Assembly: GCA_903874575.1 (NCBI GenBank)
Contig: CAIQSZ010000426.1
Location: 1 to 9,806 of the forward strand
DNA: 9,806 bases
Origin: an uncultured Elusimicrobia bacterium
Lineage (GTDB): Bacteria > Elusimicrobiota > Elusimicrobia > UBA1565 > UBA9628
Reading direction: 5' to 3'
Part shown: positions 1 to 7,219 of the stretch, piece by piece
Position numbering within the stretch: the first letter of the stretch is position 1
Layout: each line of letters starts with the position of its first letter
Notes under the pieces: model-generated
Told to the model about the DNA's origin: nothing
Database searches by the model: none
The model's input: the letters and a program-made list of their open reading frames with translations, nothing else
Position numbers and translations under genes: made by a program

Positions 1-118
1 GATTGGCTCCGACGAAGGCGGTGAACCACAGGAAACGGACGTCGACGTAGCGGGCGAGCGCGAGGCTGGCGAGGATGAACGTTCCGGCGATGGCGCGGAT
101 GCGGTGTTCGAGGCTCAT
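1..118 (-). CDS. DUF2892 (YgaP-like) small membrane protein, N-terminal part
   Basis: Only the first 39 codons are in the window; the gene continues past the left edge. It begins MSLEHRIRAIAGTFILASLA and continues through a hydrophobic stretch ending FLWFTAFVGAN. This matches the pattern of the DUF2892 / YgaP-like transmembrane domain (an amphipathic start, the 'R.IAGtf.l.sl.L' helix, then a second helix beginning 'w..ftafvG.n'), a family of about 60-70 residues. The start is an ATG at 116-118 preceded by AGGAGA (minus strand of 124-129), a good ribosome-binding site. It lies only 9 bases after the RND permease stop, so it is almost certainly cotranscribed with it. DUF2892 domains often occur near or fused to rhodaneses, and a rhodanese is encoded upstream in this same gene set. 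The function is unknown; a membrane-anchoring or lipid-facing role is only a guess. Confidence 0.8.
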   Translation of the reverse strand, partial: MSLEHRIRAIAGTFILASLALARYVDVRFLWFTAFVGAN

Positions 119-127
119 TGTATTCTC

Positions 128-3100
128 CTAGGCGGCGCCCTCGCGCCGCTTCTGCAGCATATAGTAGAGCACGGGCACCGCCACGCGCGACAGCAGGGTC
201 GAGGCGACCTCGCCCGCCATCAGCGCGACGGCCAGTCCCTGGAAGATCGGGTCGAAGAGGATGACGCCGGCGCCGCAGACGACGGCGGCGGCGGTCAGCA
301 GCATCGGCCGGAAGCGGACGTCGCCGGCGTCGATGACGGCGTCGCGCAGGCTGAGTCCCTCGCGTCGCCTGAGTTCGACGAAGTCCACCAGGATGATGGA
401 GTTGCGCACGACGATGCCCGCGCCCGCGATGAAGCCGATCATGGAGGTCGCGGTGAAGAAGGCGCCCATCGCCCAGTGCGCGGGCAGGATGCCCACCAAG
501 GACAGCGGGATCGGCGCCATGATGACCAGCGGAACGGTGAAGGACTCGAACCACGCCACCACTAGGGCGTAGATGAGGAGCAGAACCAGCGCGAACGCCG
601 CGCCCATGTCGCGAAAGACCTCGTAGGTGATCTGCCACTCGCCGTCCCATTTCAGCGCGGGCTTGGCGGGGTCGTCGGGCAGGCGCGTGTAGAAGGTTTC
701 CAGGTCGATGCCCATTTCCTTGGCCAGCGCGTCGATGCGCGGCTTCAAAGCCAGCAGCGCGTACACGGGGCTCTCGGTGCGCCCGCCGACGTCGGCGATG
801 ACGTAGGAGACCGGCCGGAGATTCTTGTGGTGAATGGTCGCGTCCTGGGTCAGGCGGACGGTCTTGGTGAGCGCGCCGAGGGCGACGGGCGCGCCGGCGC
901 GCGAGATCAGAGGCACCGAGCGCACGCCGTCGAGCGTGCGGCGCAGTTCGGCGGGCAGACGCAGGCGGATGTCCACGGGCTCGCGCTCAGTCTCCACGTG
1001 CGCCAGATCCAGGCTCAACCCGGCCAAAGACGCGCGCGCCGCCATTGCGACCTGCGCGGGGGCGATGCCGTTGAGGGTCGCTTTCTCGCGGTCGACGACC
1101 AGCCGATCCAGCGGTTCCTTGTCCGGGACGTAGGTATCCACGTCGGTGATCTCGGGCGTTTTTTCCAGAAGGTCCTTGAGCCGGAGAGCGAAGTCGGCGC
1201 GCTTGCCAGCGTCGGGCCCGTACACCTCGAAGACGAGCGTCGAGAGCACGGGCGGGCCCGGCGGGACTTCCGCCACCTGCACGCGCGCGCCGCGGCGGCG
1301 GGCTATTCCCGCGATCTCCGCGCGGATGGAGCGGGCGATCGCGTGGCTCTGGCGGCGACGGCCCTTCGGCGTCAACTGGACGACCAGGTCCGCCTGGTCC
1401 GGGGCCGTGCGCAGGAAGTAGTGCCGCACGAGACCGTTGAAGTTGTACGGCGCGCCCAAGCCCAGGTAGGCGACGACTCTCTGCGTCTCCGGGAGCGCGC
1501 GCAACCGCGCGGACATTTCGTCTACGGCTTCGCGCGTGGCGCCGAGCGACGCGCCTTCCGGCATGTTCAGGACCACCTCGAAGTCGTCCTTGTCGTCGAA
1601 CGGGAGCATCTTGATGACGACGGCTTTCAGCGGCACCAAGGCGAGCGCGGCCGCCAGTAGGAGCCCGGTGGCGGCCAGGAACGCGGCCCGCGCGCGGCCG
1701 TCGTCCAGCAAGCGGCCCATCACCCCGCGGTACAGGCGGTCCAGGCGGCTTTCTTCGACGCGGCCGTGGGACGCGGCCGGAGGCCACCAGGACAAGATCT
1801 TCACGAACGCCCACGGCGACACGACGAAGGCGATAAAGACCGAGAACAGCATGGCGAAGGACGCGCCGACCGGGATGGGTCGCATGTACGGGCCCATCAG
1901 GCCGCCGACGAAGGCCATCGGCAGGATGGCCGCGATCACCGCCCAGGTCGCCAGCAAGGTCGGGTTGCCGACTTCATCGACGGCGTCGACGGCGACTTTC
2001 CACAGCGGCCGTCCGTCCCCCATCGCGAAGTGGCGGTGGATGTTCTCCACGACGACGATCGCGTCGTCGACCAGGATGCCGATCGAGAAGATCAGGGCGA
2101 ACAGCGTGATGCGATTGAGCGTGTAGCCCAGCAGCCAGTACACCATCAAGGTCAAGGCCAAGGTCACGGGCACGGCGATCAGCACGACCAGCGCCTCGCG
2201 CAGGCCCAAGGCGACCGCGACCAGCAAGGTCACGGACAGCGTGGCCAGCAGCATGTGAAACAGCAGTTCGTCGGATTTGCTCTTCGCGGTTTCGCCGTAG
2301 TCTCGGGTGACCGCGATCTTGAGCGCGGGCGGCAGGGTCTTGCGGAAGTCCTCGACGCGCGCCAGCGCGGCTCGGGAGACCGCGGTCGCGTTGGCCCCGC
2401 GGCGCTTGGAGACCTGGACGGTGACGGCCTGCTCCGGCGCGGCGCCGGCGGCGCCGAGCGCCGCCCCGCCGTAGACCAGAACCTCGCGCTCGTCGTCGTC
2501 GGGGCCGTCGACCACCCGGGCCACGTCGCCGACCCGGACCGGGCCGCCGTCCGAGGTTCCGAGGACCACGGACTTCAGGTCGTCGGCGGACCGGATGGAC
2601 GCGTCGACTTCCGCCTTGAGCGCGCGGTCCGGAGCGTTCACGGCGCCGAGGGGAAGGCGGCTGTTGGCGGCGCGCAGGCGTTCGGCCAAGTCCAAGGGGG
2701 ACATGCGGCGCCGCGCCAGGGCGGCGGGATCGAAATAAACGGAGAAGCGGCGTCGTCGGCCTCCCAAGATCTCGATATCGGAGACGTCGTCGACCGTGGA
2801 GATCACGCGGCGCAGCTCCGCCGCCGCGCGGCGCAGCCCCTGCGGGGCCAGGCCGCCGCTCAGCGTCAGCGCCAGGATGGGCACGTCGTCGATGGAGCGA
2901 GGCTTGACCAGGGGCTGGCTCGCCCCGGGGGCCAGAAGCTCCATGTTCGCGGCGGTCTTGGCGAAGACGCGGGTCGTGGCGTCCTCCGGGTTCGTGCCGA
3001 CCTTGAAGCGCACGATGAAGAACGCGCCTCCGGCCTGGGCCGAGGAGTAGACGTACTCGACGCCCGGGATCTCCATGAGCTTGCGCTCTCCGACGGCGAC

Positions 3101-3322
3101 CAGCTGTTCCTCGACCTCGCGCGCCGACGCGCCCGGCATGGGAACCATCACGTCGAACATCGGCACGGAAATCTGAGGCTCTTCCTCGCGAGGCAGGCGC
3201 ACGACGGCGAGCGCGCCGAGCGCGACCGCGGCCAGCGCGATCAGCACCGTGAGCTTCGAGCGCACGAACGCCTGCGCCAGCCGTCCCGCGGGTCCGAGGA
3301 TGGGGGCTTCTTGAGTCTTCAT
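128..3322 (-). CDS. RND-family efflux permease (AcrB/AcrD/AcrF-like), 1064 aa
   Basis: This is an inner-membrane proton-driven RND transporter of about usual length (1064 residues). Membrane segment 1 lies near residues 22-42, then a periplasmic porter domain with the familiar PMFDVMVPMPGAS and EEQL motifs. A TM2-TM6 block spans about 355-510, a second periplasmic domain about 575-890, and a TM8-TM12 block about 905-1058. TM4 carries the relay motif GILVDDAIVVVEN with Asp419-Asp420, equivalent to AcrB Asp407/Asp408. TM10 reads AGIVVRNSIILVDF, so the AcrB Lys940 position is Arg973. The two aspartates favour the HAE-type drug/organic branch over heavy-metal HME pumps, but the substrate is unknown. 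The ATG at 3320-3322 is chosen because it forms an ATGA overlap with the TolC-family stop and starts a normal RND N-terminus. The frame stays open upstream, but that stretch lies inside the TolC gene and is not RND-like. No periplasmic adaptor gene is present upstream in the window. Confidence 0.95.
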   Translation of the reverse strand: MKTQEAPILGPAGRLAQAFVRSKLTVLIALAAVALGALAVVRLPREEEPQISVPMFDVMVPMPGASAREVEEQLVAVGERKLMEIPGVEYVYSSAQAGGAFFIVRFKVGTNPEDATTRVFAKTAANMELLAPGASQPLVKPRSIDDVPILALTLSGGLAPQGLRRAAAELRRVISTVDDVSDIEILGGRRRRFSVYFDPAALARRRMSPLDLAERLRAANSRLPLGAVNAPDRALKAEVDASIRSADDLKSVVLGTSDGGPVRVGDVARVVDGPDDDEREVLVYGGAALGAAGAAPEQAVTVQVSKRRGANATAVSRAALARVEDFRKTLPPALKIAVTRDYGETAKSKSDELLFHMLLATLSVTLLVAVALGLREALVVLIAVPVTLALTLMVYWLLGYTLNRITLFALIFSIGILVDDAIVVVENIHRHFAMGDGRPLWKVAVDAVDEVGNPTLLATWAVIAAILPMAFVGGLMGPYMRPIPVGASFAMLFSVFIAFVVSPWAFVKILSWWPPAASHGRVEESRLDRLYRGVMGRLLDDGRARAAFLAATGLLLAAALALVPLKAVVIKMLPFDDKDDFEVVLNMPEGASLGATREAVDEMSARLRALPETQRVVAYLGLGAPYNFNGLVRHYFLRTAPDQADLVVQLTPKGRRRQSHAIARSIRAEIAGIARRRGARVQVAEVPPGPPVLSTLVFEVYGPDAGKRADFALRLKDLLEKTPEITDVDTYVPDKEPLDRLVVDREKATLNGIAPAQVAMAARASLAGLSLDLAHVETEREPVDIRLRLPAELRRTLDGVRSVPLISRAGAPVALGALTKTVRLTQDATIHHKNLRPVSYVIADVGGRTESPVYALLALKPRIDALAKEMGIDLETFYTRLPDDPAKPALKWDGEWQITYEVFRDMGAAFALVLLLIYALVVAWFESFTVPLVIMAPIPLSLVGILPAHWAMGAFFTATSMIGFIAGAGIVVRNSIILVDFVELRRREGLSLRDAVIDAGDVRFRPMLLTAAAVVCGAGVILFDPIFQGLAVALMAGEVASTLLSRVAVPVLYYMLQKRREGAA

Positions 3323-4656
3323 CGCGCGTCCTCCAAGCTTCGGCCCAGGGTCATGATCGCCTCGTCGTCGAGCCGTCCTTCGGCGGCGCGCAACGCGGCC
3401 CAGTCCGCGCGCAGGCGGCGGCGGGCGTCCAGGCGCGCCTCGACCAGCTTGGCGACCGCCTCCTCCGCGCGCAGGACTTCCATCACGCTTTGGCGGCCTT
3501 CGCGGTAGAGCGGCCGCACCTCGTCGAGAGACTGGCGGGCTCGGGCCAGCGATTCGTCCAGCTCGGGAGCAACGGCGCCCAGTCCGCGCACGCCCGCGGC
3601 GCGGGCCAGGACCTCGCCGCGCACGGCGTCCTCCAGGGAAGCCCGGGCGTCCTGCTGCGCGTCGGCGTCGGCGCGCGCCCGCGCGCGGCGCGCGAAATAC
3701 GCCGGATCTCCGAAGGGAACGCTCGCGCGCACGCCGATCCGTCGCGCCGCGGCCGCGCCGCTTCCCAGGCCGTCGTCGCTGGTCTCCAGCGCGGCGAACG
3801 CGTCCACGACGGGAGACAGGCCGGCGTCCGCGCCGCGCACGCGCACCGCGGCTTGCTCGCGCCTCAGCCCCGCGACGCGCAAGTCCGGTCTGGCGGCGAG
3901 GGCGGCGCTGACGAGCGCCGCGTCGTCTTCGACAGGCGGGGCCCACGCGCCGAGCGTTCCCGCGGCGTCCGGCGCGGCGGCGCCCAGGAGCGCGGAGAGT
4001 TCCGCGTCGTGCGCGGACTTCTCGGCGGCGGCCTGAGCGCGCCGCGCCCTCAGGCCCGATAGGATGGCGAGCGCGGCCTGGTGGTCGGAGCCGAGGACGA
4101 GACCCTGCCTGCGCAGGCGCTCCGCCCGTTCGATCGCCGTCGCCGCCGACTTCAGGCGCTCGTCGAGTTCGGCGAGCAGATCGCGGTCTTCCAGGCGCGC
4201 CACATAGGAGGTTACGGCGCGCAGCCGCACGCCTTGGGCGGCGGCTCCGCCCCAGGCGTCGGCCTCCCGGCCGTAGAGCTCCGCGAGTTCGGCGGCGCGC
4301 GTCAGTTCGAAGCCGGTGAACAGCGGCACGCCCAGTTCCAGGGTTCCGTGCACGGCGGTCTTATAACCGGGCCGATTCAAGCGGGCGGGATCAAAATCCG
4401 CCTGGGTCACGCGGCGCTCTTGAAGGAGGGAACCGAAGGAAAACAACGGGTCGTCGCTGCGCGTAAACGAGCCAGCGGCCGACAGGCGCGGCAGACGGCT
4501 GCGCGTTACCTCGCGACCCGCCGCGTCGGCCGACTTCCGTCGGGCGCGCGCCTCGGCCGCCGCGGGAGAGCGTAAAACGGCGGCGTTCACCACGGAGGAA
4601 AGGTCCGCCGCGCGCGCGGGTGCGATGAGCAACGACAGCAACAGGATGATAGGCAT
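3319..4656 (-). CDS. TolC-family outer-membrane efflux protein, 445 aa
   Basis: This is the outer-membrane channel of an efflux system, 445 residues, within the usual range for the OEP family. A short signal peptide (residues 1-16) ends in APARA with likely cleavage before ADLS. Two OEP repeats follow: residues about 18-225 with the beta-strand motif LELGVPLFTGFE at 106-117, and about 245-430 with RIGVRASVPFGD at 307-317. Long Ala/Arg/Glu-rich helices typical of the periplasmic tunnel surround them. The stretch YREGRQSVMEVLRAEEA (384-400) is the usual second-repeat helix signature. The ATG at 4654-4656 is preceded by AGAGGTGG with good spacing. Its TGA overlaps the RND start by 4 bases (3319-3322), so translation is coupled and the two proteins probably form one pump. 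The protein is rich in Ala and Arg, like its neighbours. Confidence 0.92.
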   Translation of the reverse strand: MPIILLLSLLIAPARAADLSSVVNAAVLRSPAAAEARARRKSADAAGREVTRSRLPRLSAAGSFTRSDDPLFSFGSLLQERRVTQADFDPARLNRPGYKTAVHGTLELGVPLFTGFELTRAAELAELYGREADAWGGAAAQGVRLRAVTSYVARLEDRDLLAELDERLKSAATAIERAERLRRQGLVLGSDHQAALAILSGLRARRAQAAAEKSAHDAELSALLGAAAPDAAGTLGAWAPPVEDDAALVSAALAARPDLRVAGLRREQAAVRVRGADAGLSPVVDAFAALETSDDGLGSGAAAARRIGVRASVPFGDPAYFARRARARADADAQQDARASLEDAVRGEVLARAAGVRGLGAVAPELDESLARARQSLDEVRPLYREGRQSVMEVLRAEEAVAKLVEARLDARRRLRADWAALRAAEGRLDDEAIMTLGRSLEDAR

Positions 4657-4726
4657 CGTGATTCCACCTCTTATCAGTTTTGATGCGCGAGGAGTGGAAA
4701 AGATTCGCGGCGGCGCCCCGGGGCCC
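4657..4726 (-). other. 70-base gap between rhodanese and TolC genes
   Basis: This is the only sizeable gap inside the minus-strand gene set. It holds a GC-rich palindrome (GCCCCGGGGC, 4715-4724) just after the rhodanese stop and the TolC ribosome-binding site (minus strand of 4664-4671). A small perfect inverted repeat, CTCAC-GCC-GTGAG (4726-4738), overlaps the rhodanese stop codon. There is no long T-run after the hairpins and no convincing -35/-10 pair. Whether transcription continues through it cannot be decided from sequence; readthrough with some attenuation is the simplest reading. Confidence 0.4.
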
Positions 4727-5083
4727 TCACGCCGTGAGCGTATTCGACCAAGGGCCGGCGTTGACGACTTCCTTGAACCCTCGCGCTTTCAAGAGCTTCC
4801 GCGCGACGGCGCTGCGCGTCCCGGAGGCGCAGCATACGACCACGGGTTTGGCCGGGTCCAACTCTCCCATCCGGCTCGTCAGGTCGCTCAAAGGGATGTT
4901 GACGCTGCCCGGCCGCGCGCCGGCGGCGAATTCCGCGGGACCGCGCACGTCGACGACGACGGCGCCTCGGCGCAGCAACTCCGGGAGGCGGCTTTTAATC
5001 GCTCGGAACCTAAGGAAGCGCCAGCCGAAAAATCCGGCGACCGCCGCCGGAAGGAGCCATGGGCGGATACTTTCAAGATTCAT
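4727..5083 (-). CDS. Membrane-anchored single-domain rhodanese-like protein, 118 aa
   Basis: This is a sulfurtransferase-type rhodanese domain tethered to the membrane. Residues about 8-25 (PWLLPAAVAGFFGWRFLRF) form one hydrophobic segment followed by a basic patch, so the domain probably sits in the cytoplasm or periplasm next to the membrane. The domain runs from about 33 to 118. VVVDVRGPAEFAAGARPGS (42-60) is the conserved 'D.R...E...G.i.gA.n' region, followed by VNIPLSDL. The active-site loop is CASGTR at 85-90, with Cys85 as the predicted catalytic cysteine and Cys84 directly before it. The length is normal for a single-domain rhodanese with an anchor. The ATG at 5081-5083 has AGGAGA about 7 bases upstream and overlaps the anti-sigma stop by 4 bases. 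Known relatives transfer sulfane sulfur or act in sulfide, selenium or redox handling; the substrate here is unknown. Confidence 0.9.
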   Translation of the reverse strand: MNLESIRPWLLPAAVAGFFGWRFLRFRAIKSRLPELLRRGAVVVDVRGPAEFAAGARPGSVNIPLSDLTSRMGELDPAKPVVVCCASGTRSAVARKLLKARGFKEVVNAGPWSNTLTA

Positions 5084-5403
5084 TGGTTTTTCTCCTGTCT
5101 TCGTCGCTTTCCCGCCGCGCTTCGCAGGGCGGCGCGCAGCGATCTTCGCGCGGCGGCCGGAATCCGCGCGGGCGTCCTAAGCTCCCGCAACGCCGAGAGC
5201 GTGCACTCAAGGCTGGCGAGCACGCGCGCGCAGGGCAGGCACGAGCGGCGGTGCGCGGCGACGATGCGCCGCGCGGCGGCGGGCAGTTCGCCGTCCAGGT
5301 AGTCGCACAGCAGGGCGACGCGCTTGCGGCAGGACAGTCCCTTTAGGTCCATGGACTTGAGATGCGCGGGGGAGCGTAAGGATTCGCGGTAATTTTTCGT
5401 CAT
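5080..5403 (-). CDS. Small zf-HC2 (ZAS-type) anti-sigma factor, 107 aa
   Basis: This is the probable negative partner of the ECF sigma factor encoded immediately upstream. It has the putative zinc-finger anti-sigma pattern: Cys25, Cys33, the YLDGEL helix (35-40), then His51-x3-Cys55-x2-Cys58. That H-x3-C-x2-C spacing is the hallmark of zinc-binding anti-sigma (ZAS) domains. Another cysteine, Cys67, follows. The C-terminal tail is basic and ends in RRRQEKNQ. No transmembrane segment is visible, so it is a short soluble anti-sigma rather than a membrane-spanning one. Some ZAS proteins of this kind (RsrA is the classic case) respond to thiol oxidation, but redox sensing here is inference. The ATG at 5401-5403 overlaps the sigma stop by 4 bases. 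A second in-frame Met (codon 18) lacks a clear ribosome-binding site and was not preferred. Confidence 0.82.
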   Translation of the reverse strand: MTKNYRESLRSPAHLKSMDLKGLSCRKRVALLCDYLDGELPAAARRIVAAHRRSCLPCARVLASLECTLSALRELRTPARIPAAARRSLRAALRSAAGKRRRQEKNQ

Positions 5404-5996
5404 CGCCCGGCCTTCGGCGACGACGCCCGCTCGAACTCGTCGCGCAGGAACATCCGCCCGCGGTGAAGGCGGGATTTGACCGCGGCGACGCCGATTCCCA
5501 GCACCTTCGCGGCTTCCTCGTTCGACATCCCCTCGACGTCGCGCAGGACGACGATCAGCCGGTAGTCCGCCGGCAGGCGCGCCAGCGCCTCGCCAACGGC
5601 GGCTTGGAGTTCTTTCTTGCGCGCCGTTTCCTCGGGCGTGGGCGTCCGGTCGGGGACGCTCAACGCGGGGCCTTCGCCGTCCTCGTGATCATGCGGCCTA
5701 TCCAACAGGGGCACGAACGGCTCGCGTTTCTTTTTGCGGTAGCGCATGAAGCAGAGGTTGGACGCGATGCGGTACAGCCAGGTGCCCAGGTCGGAGTCCC
5801 GCCGGAAGCTTTTGAGCTTCTCGAACGCGGTCAGGAAGGTTTCCTGGTACACATCGTCCGCGTCCGCCGGCATGCCGACGCAGACGCGCTTGGCCAGGCG
5901 GAAGATGCGGTCCTCGTAGCGGGCGACGAGCTTCGTGAAAGCTTCGGCGTCTCCGTCGCGGCTTCTATCGATTAAGTCCCGTTCCGATTGCGTCAC
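5400..5996 (-). CDS. ECF-subfamily RNA polymerase sigma factor, 198 aa, GTG start
   Basis: This is a sigma-70 family extracytoplasmic-function sigma factor. Region 2 spans about 17-90 and includes the DADDVYQETFLTAFEKLKSF stretch (46-65) and GTWLYRIASN (71-80), the usual core-binding and -10 recognition segment. A variable acidic linker lies at about 95-125. Region 4 spans about 128-182, with LPADYRLIVVLRDVEGMSNE (141-160) leading into the helix-turn-helix ending AVKSRLHRGR. The length is typical. There is no ATG near the expected N-terminus. The GTG at 5994-5996 gives the normal 'ser..Li.r...GD.eAF' start and forms a GTGA overlap with the stop of the upstream membrane protein, so it is chosen. 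A longer open frame upstream lies within the membrane-protein gene and is not sigma-like. Coupling to the zf-HC2 gene marks the pair as sigma/anti-sigma; the regulon is unknown. Confidence 0.93.
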   Translation of the reverse strand: MTQSERDLIDRSRDGDAEAFTKLVARYEDRIFRLAKRVCVGMPADADDVYQETFLTAFEKLKSFRRDSDLGTWLYRIASNLCFMRYRKKKREPFVPLLDRPHDHEDGEGPALSVPDRTPTPEETARKKELQAAVGEALARLPADYRLIVVLRDVEGMSNEEAAKVLGIGVAAVKSRLHRGRMFLRDEFERASSPKAGR

Positions 5997-7210
5997 ACGC
6001 CGTGGTTGCGCAACGTGACGGCCACGCCGAGTCCGGCGACCACCACGATCCACGCGATCAGAAGACCGACGGCGACGCGCCCCCACGCCTGCATGCGGGG
6101 ACCCGCTTCGTAGCGTCCCGCGACGCGTCCGGATTGGAACGCGGTCGCCAGCACGTAGGCGAGCACGACCAAGCCCAGCGCGAAGGTCCCGAAGAATAGG
6201 GCCGTGCTGCCCCAATCCAACGTCACGCGCTGCGCTAAGGGCGAATACTCGAAGCGCGCGAGATACGCCATGCGCAGGGCCTCGCGCGCGGACGACATCG
6301 CGAGGACGACGAGGATTATGGCGGACGCGGACGCGAGCGCCGAGCGCTGGGGCTTTTCCGTGAAGAAATGCACGCGCGCGAAGTGGCCGAGCAGGGCGAA
6401 GCCGAGCGCGGCGGAGGCTATGAACGTCGGATTGCGCCAGAAGCGGAGCCCGTCGGGCAGGATCATCAGCCACCAGACGCCGGCGACGGTTTCCGCCGCG
6501 GTCGCCCAGAAGGCGAGCCCGGAGCCGATGCGCGCGGCCCGGTCGAGAGCGGTCCGATCGGCGTCGGCGCGGGGCTCCAGGTACCAGCTTCTCAGCATCA
6601 GGAAGACGCCGCCGACCGCCAAACCAGGGATGATAAAGTGCAGGTAGCGCGCCAGGGAGAATGAGTGAAGCGTCGTTCCCGAGGCGTCCACGCCCGCGGC
6701 CCGGGAGTACCAGGACATCCATCGCTCCGGTTGGAGCGCCTGATAGCTGAAGACGTGCATCAGCGCCCCGGCGGCGAGGAACAGCGCGAGGGCCAGGGCG
6801 CCGAAAAGAGCCGCGCCGGGCTTATCGCCGCGCGCGACGGCGGCGTAGCTGGCGGAGAACGCGGCCATCATGATGAGCAGGAAGCCGATGGCCCAGGCGG
6901 CGGAGAGCATGTTCGAGGCGTACCAGAACGGGTCGTAGATGACCTGGACGAAGAGCAGGGGCGCCACGCCCAGGACGATGAGCGCCGACACGGACATCGT
7001 CACCGCTTTCGCCATCGAGCCGGCCAGCTTCGTCCAGAACTCCCCGCCCGCCAGCCGGCCGTAGACCGCCAGCGCGGCGGCGCCGACCGTCGCGTTGACG
7101 AGAAGGATGTGGAGCGAGAAGGTCAGCACCATCAGCGCCTGGAAGACGACGGGGAAAAACGGGATGCCCATCGGGTCTTGGAGGGTCTTGATCAGAGCGG
7201 GAGTGTCCAT
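5993..7210 (-). CDS. CydA-like multi-pass membrane protein, second subunit of a bd-like oxidase, 405 aa
   Basis: This integral membrane protein has about 9-10 hydrophobic segments and no signal peptide. It appears to be a divergent relative of cytochrome bd subunit I. FFPVVFQALMVLTFSLHILL (18-37) aligns by eye with the first CydA helix, placing His34 at the position of E. coli His19. RYLHFIIPGLAVGGVFLML (188-206) resembles the CydA segment around His186, a heme b558 ligand in E. coli, giving His191 here. Other His residues are His152, His182, His276 and His281. No CxxCH heme c motif is present. It starts 9 bases after the stop of the heme-c-containing partner, with AGGTGA as ribosome-binding site, so the two are expected to form a heterodimer. 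It is not CydB by sequence feel. Function as an O2 (or NO) reductase subunit is inferred from this resemblance. Confidence 0.7.
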   Translation of the reverse strand: MDTPALIKTLQDPMGIPFFPVVFQALMVLTFSLHILLVNATVGAAALAVYGRLAGGEFWTKLAGSMAKAVTMSVSALIVLGVAPLLFVQVIYDPFWYASNMLSAAWAIGFLLIMMAAFSASYAAVARGDKPGAALFGALALALFLAAGALMHVFSYQALQPERWMSWYSRAAGVDASGTTLHSFSLARYLHFIIPGLAVGGVFLMLRSWYLEPRADADRTALDRAARIGSGLAFWATAAETVAGVWWLMILPDGLRFWRNPTFIASAALGFALLGHFARVHFFTEKPQRSALASASAIILVVLAMSSAREALRMAYLARFEYSPLAQRVTLDWGSTALFFGTFALGLVVLAYVLATAFQSGRVAGRYEAGPRMQAWGRVAVGLLIAWIVVVAGLGVAVTLRNHGV

Positions 7211-7219
7211 GGAGTCACC

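Noticed and set aside
128..3322. Heavy-metal (CusA/CzcA-type) assignment for the RND permease
   Set aside because: TM4 reads LVDDAIVVVEN, the paired-Asp pattern of HAE-type pumps, not the metal-pump signature, and no Met/His metal relay was noticed.
1766..3508. Long plus-strand open frame (580 codons) opposite the RND permease
   Set aside because: It is low-complexity Arg/Gly/Asp/Gln protein antisense to a confident RND gene and crosses the TolC/RND junction; a shadow frame.
3323..3946. 208-residue N-terminal extension of the RND frame
   Set aside because: It is Arg/Gly/Pro-rich, lies wholly inside the TolC-family gene in another frame, and the internal ATG at 3322 gives a standard RND start with an ATGA overlap.
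4700..4738. Possible rho-independent terminator after the rhodanese gene
   Set aside because: There are GC-rich inverted repeats, but the following T-run is only four bases and not directly after the stem, so a terminator cannot be called.
5997..6722. Upstream extension of the sigma-factor frame to an ATG at 6722
   Set aside because: The extension is Arg-rich and overlaps the membrane-protein gene in a different frame. The GTG at 5996 gives a normal ECF sigma length and a 4-base overlap.
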